A stretch of DNA of 7,007 nt, from NCBI GenBank assembly GCA_012842035.1, contig DUTO01000010.1, positions 1 through 7,007 of the forward strand, in the 5' to 3' direction. Position 1 is the first letter of the stretch. Each line of letters begins with the position of its first letter. The notes under the pieces are model-generated. The model made no database searches. It was not told the origin of the DNA and saw only the letters and a program-made list of their open reading frames with translations. Of this stretch, positions 6,907 through 7,007 are shown piece after piece. This stretch comes from Clostridia bacterium. GTDB taxonomy: Bacteria > Bacillota > Peptococcia > DRI-13 > DTU073. The position numbers and the translations under genes were made by a program.

Positions 6907-7007
6907 CTGTATTAAACTTTATCTCTATCTTTAAGACTTTCATTTCATTTTGATACCATTGAAGCAACCTTTGGTCATCAGCTTTAAAATCGGGAACACA
7001 TGCCTCG
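6907..7007 (-). repeat. Long inverted repeat, right arm (reverse copy at the window edge)
   Basis: This is the reverse complement of 6761-6861 with three differences, running to the last base of the window, so its true extent is unknown. Read on the minus strand it encodes the same peptide with one change (N to K at the codon opposite 6828-6830). It begins exactly where the native gene should continue past PDVV. A junction at the shared CTGTA/TACAG is typical of fold-back copying, and an assembly or amplification chimera is the leading explanation. Confidence 0.95.

Larger units (their letters stand above)
5412..6953 (+). pseudogene. NADH:flavin oxidoreductase, enoate/2,4-dienoyl-CoA reductase type, 3'-truncated
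   Basis: This is an Old Yellow Enzyme-family reductase of the multi-cofactor class (FMN, 4Fe-4S, FAD) that reduces activated C=C bonds with NAD(P)H; cinnamate/2-enoate reductases and 2,4-dienoyl-CoA reductase are relatives. Numbering from the ATG at 5412: LFQPIKIG then NRIAMAPM opens the FMN barrel; H182 and H185 lie in the signature IHAMHEGYLLDQF followed by FNRRTDKYGGD; C371, C374, C378 and C390 form the CX2CX3CX11C cluster motif; G417-G422 (GGGVAG) starts the FAD/NAD-binding half. Intact relatives run to roughly 640-680 residues. Here the frame stops after 513, and the last 15 residues (mostly L, F, I, S) are encoded by the antisense copy of an inverted repeat, not native sequence. The gene is thus broken or, more likely, interrupted by a chimeric contig end. 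Substrate is unknown. The start is uncertain: the ATG has only a weak, distant AGGG, while a strong GGAGG points to ATT at 5442. Arginine codons are mostly AGA/AGG, unlike the neighbour. Confidence 0.8.

Overview
The window reads as a chromosomal stretch of a low-G+C Gram-positive bacterium, most likely an anaerobic member of the Clostridia (inference). The grounds are AT-rich coding DNA, strong GGAGG ribosome binding sites, a secreted beta-propeller protein with a copper-amine-oxidase-type stalk domain, a stand-alone Bacillus YpsC-type RlmL methyltransferase, and an oxygen-sensitive type of Fe-S flavoenzyme (enoate/2,4-dienoyl-CoA reductase family). All six genes lie on the + strand. No tRNA, rRNA, CRISPR array, IS element or convincing intrinsic terminator was seen, and no gene-free gap exceeds about 75 bases.

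Layout. (1) Positions 2-2416: the 3' part of a gene for an exported protein with a stalk domain and a large C-terminal beta-propeller; its true start is outside the window. (2) Positions 2417-2487: a short intergenic region with a good -10 box and two small palindromes, driving (3) a two-gene cassette at 2488-3209. This looks like a toxin-antitoxin module: a 159-aa antitoxin with a Phd/YefM-like N-terminus and a HicB-like C-terminal half, then a 79-aa HicA-like protein lacking the usual catalytic histidine. (4) Positions 3236-4219: lipoate-protein ligase, followed after 21 bases by (5) an RlmL-type rRNA guanine-N2 methyltransferase (4241-5377). (6) From 5412: an Old Yellow Enzyme-type NADH:flavin oxidoreductase with a 4Fe-4S motif and the start of its FAD/NAD-binding half, which breaks off at the window's end.

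The strongest anomaly is at the right edge. The last 101 bases (6907-7007) are the reverse complement of 6761-6861 with only 3 mismatches, around a 45-base single-copy loop. The repeat cuts the oxidoreductase inside its nucleotide-binding domain and replaces the expected continuation with about 13-15 antisense-encoded residues and a stop. A microhomology-driven fold-back chimera at a contig end is the simplest explanation. However, two of the three differences are synonymous, so the second arm may come from a real variant copy (strain variant or inverted paralog).

Functionally the window is mostly housekeeping: lipoate salvage and ribosome modification, next to a probable selfish or stress-related toxin-antitoxin pair. 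The flavoenzyme has a different arginine codon preference and may have a separate origin. The most biologically interesting item is the hybrid antitoxin with its His-lacking HicA-like partner.
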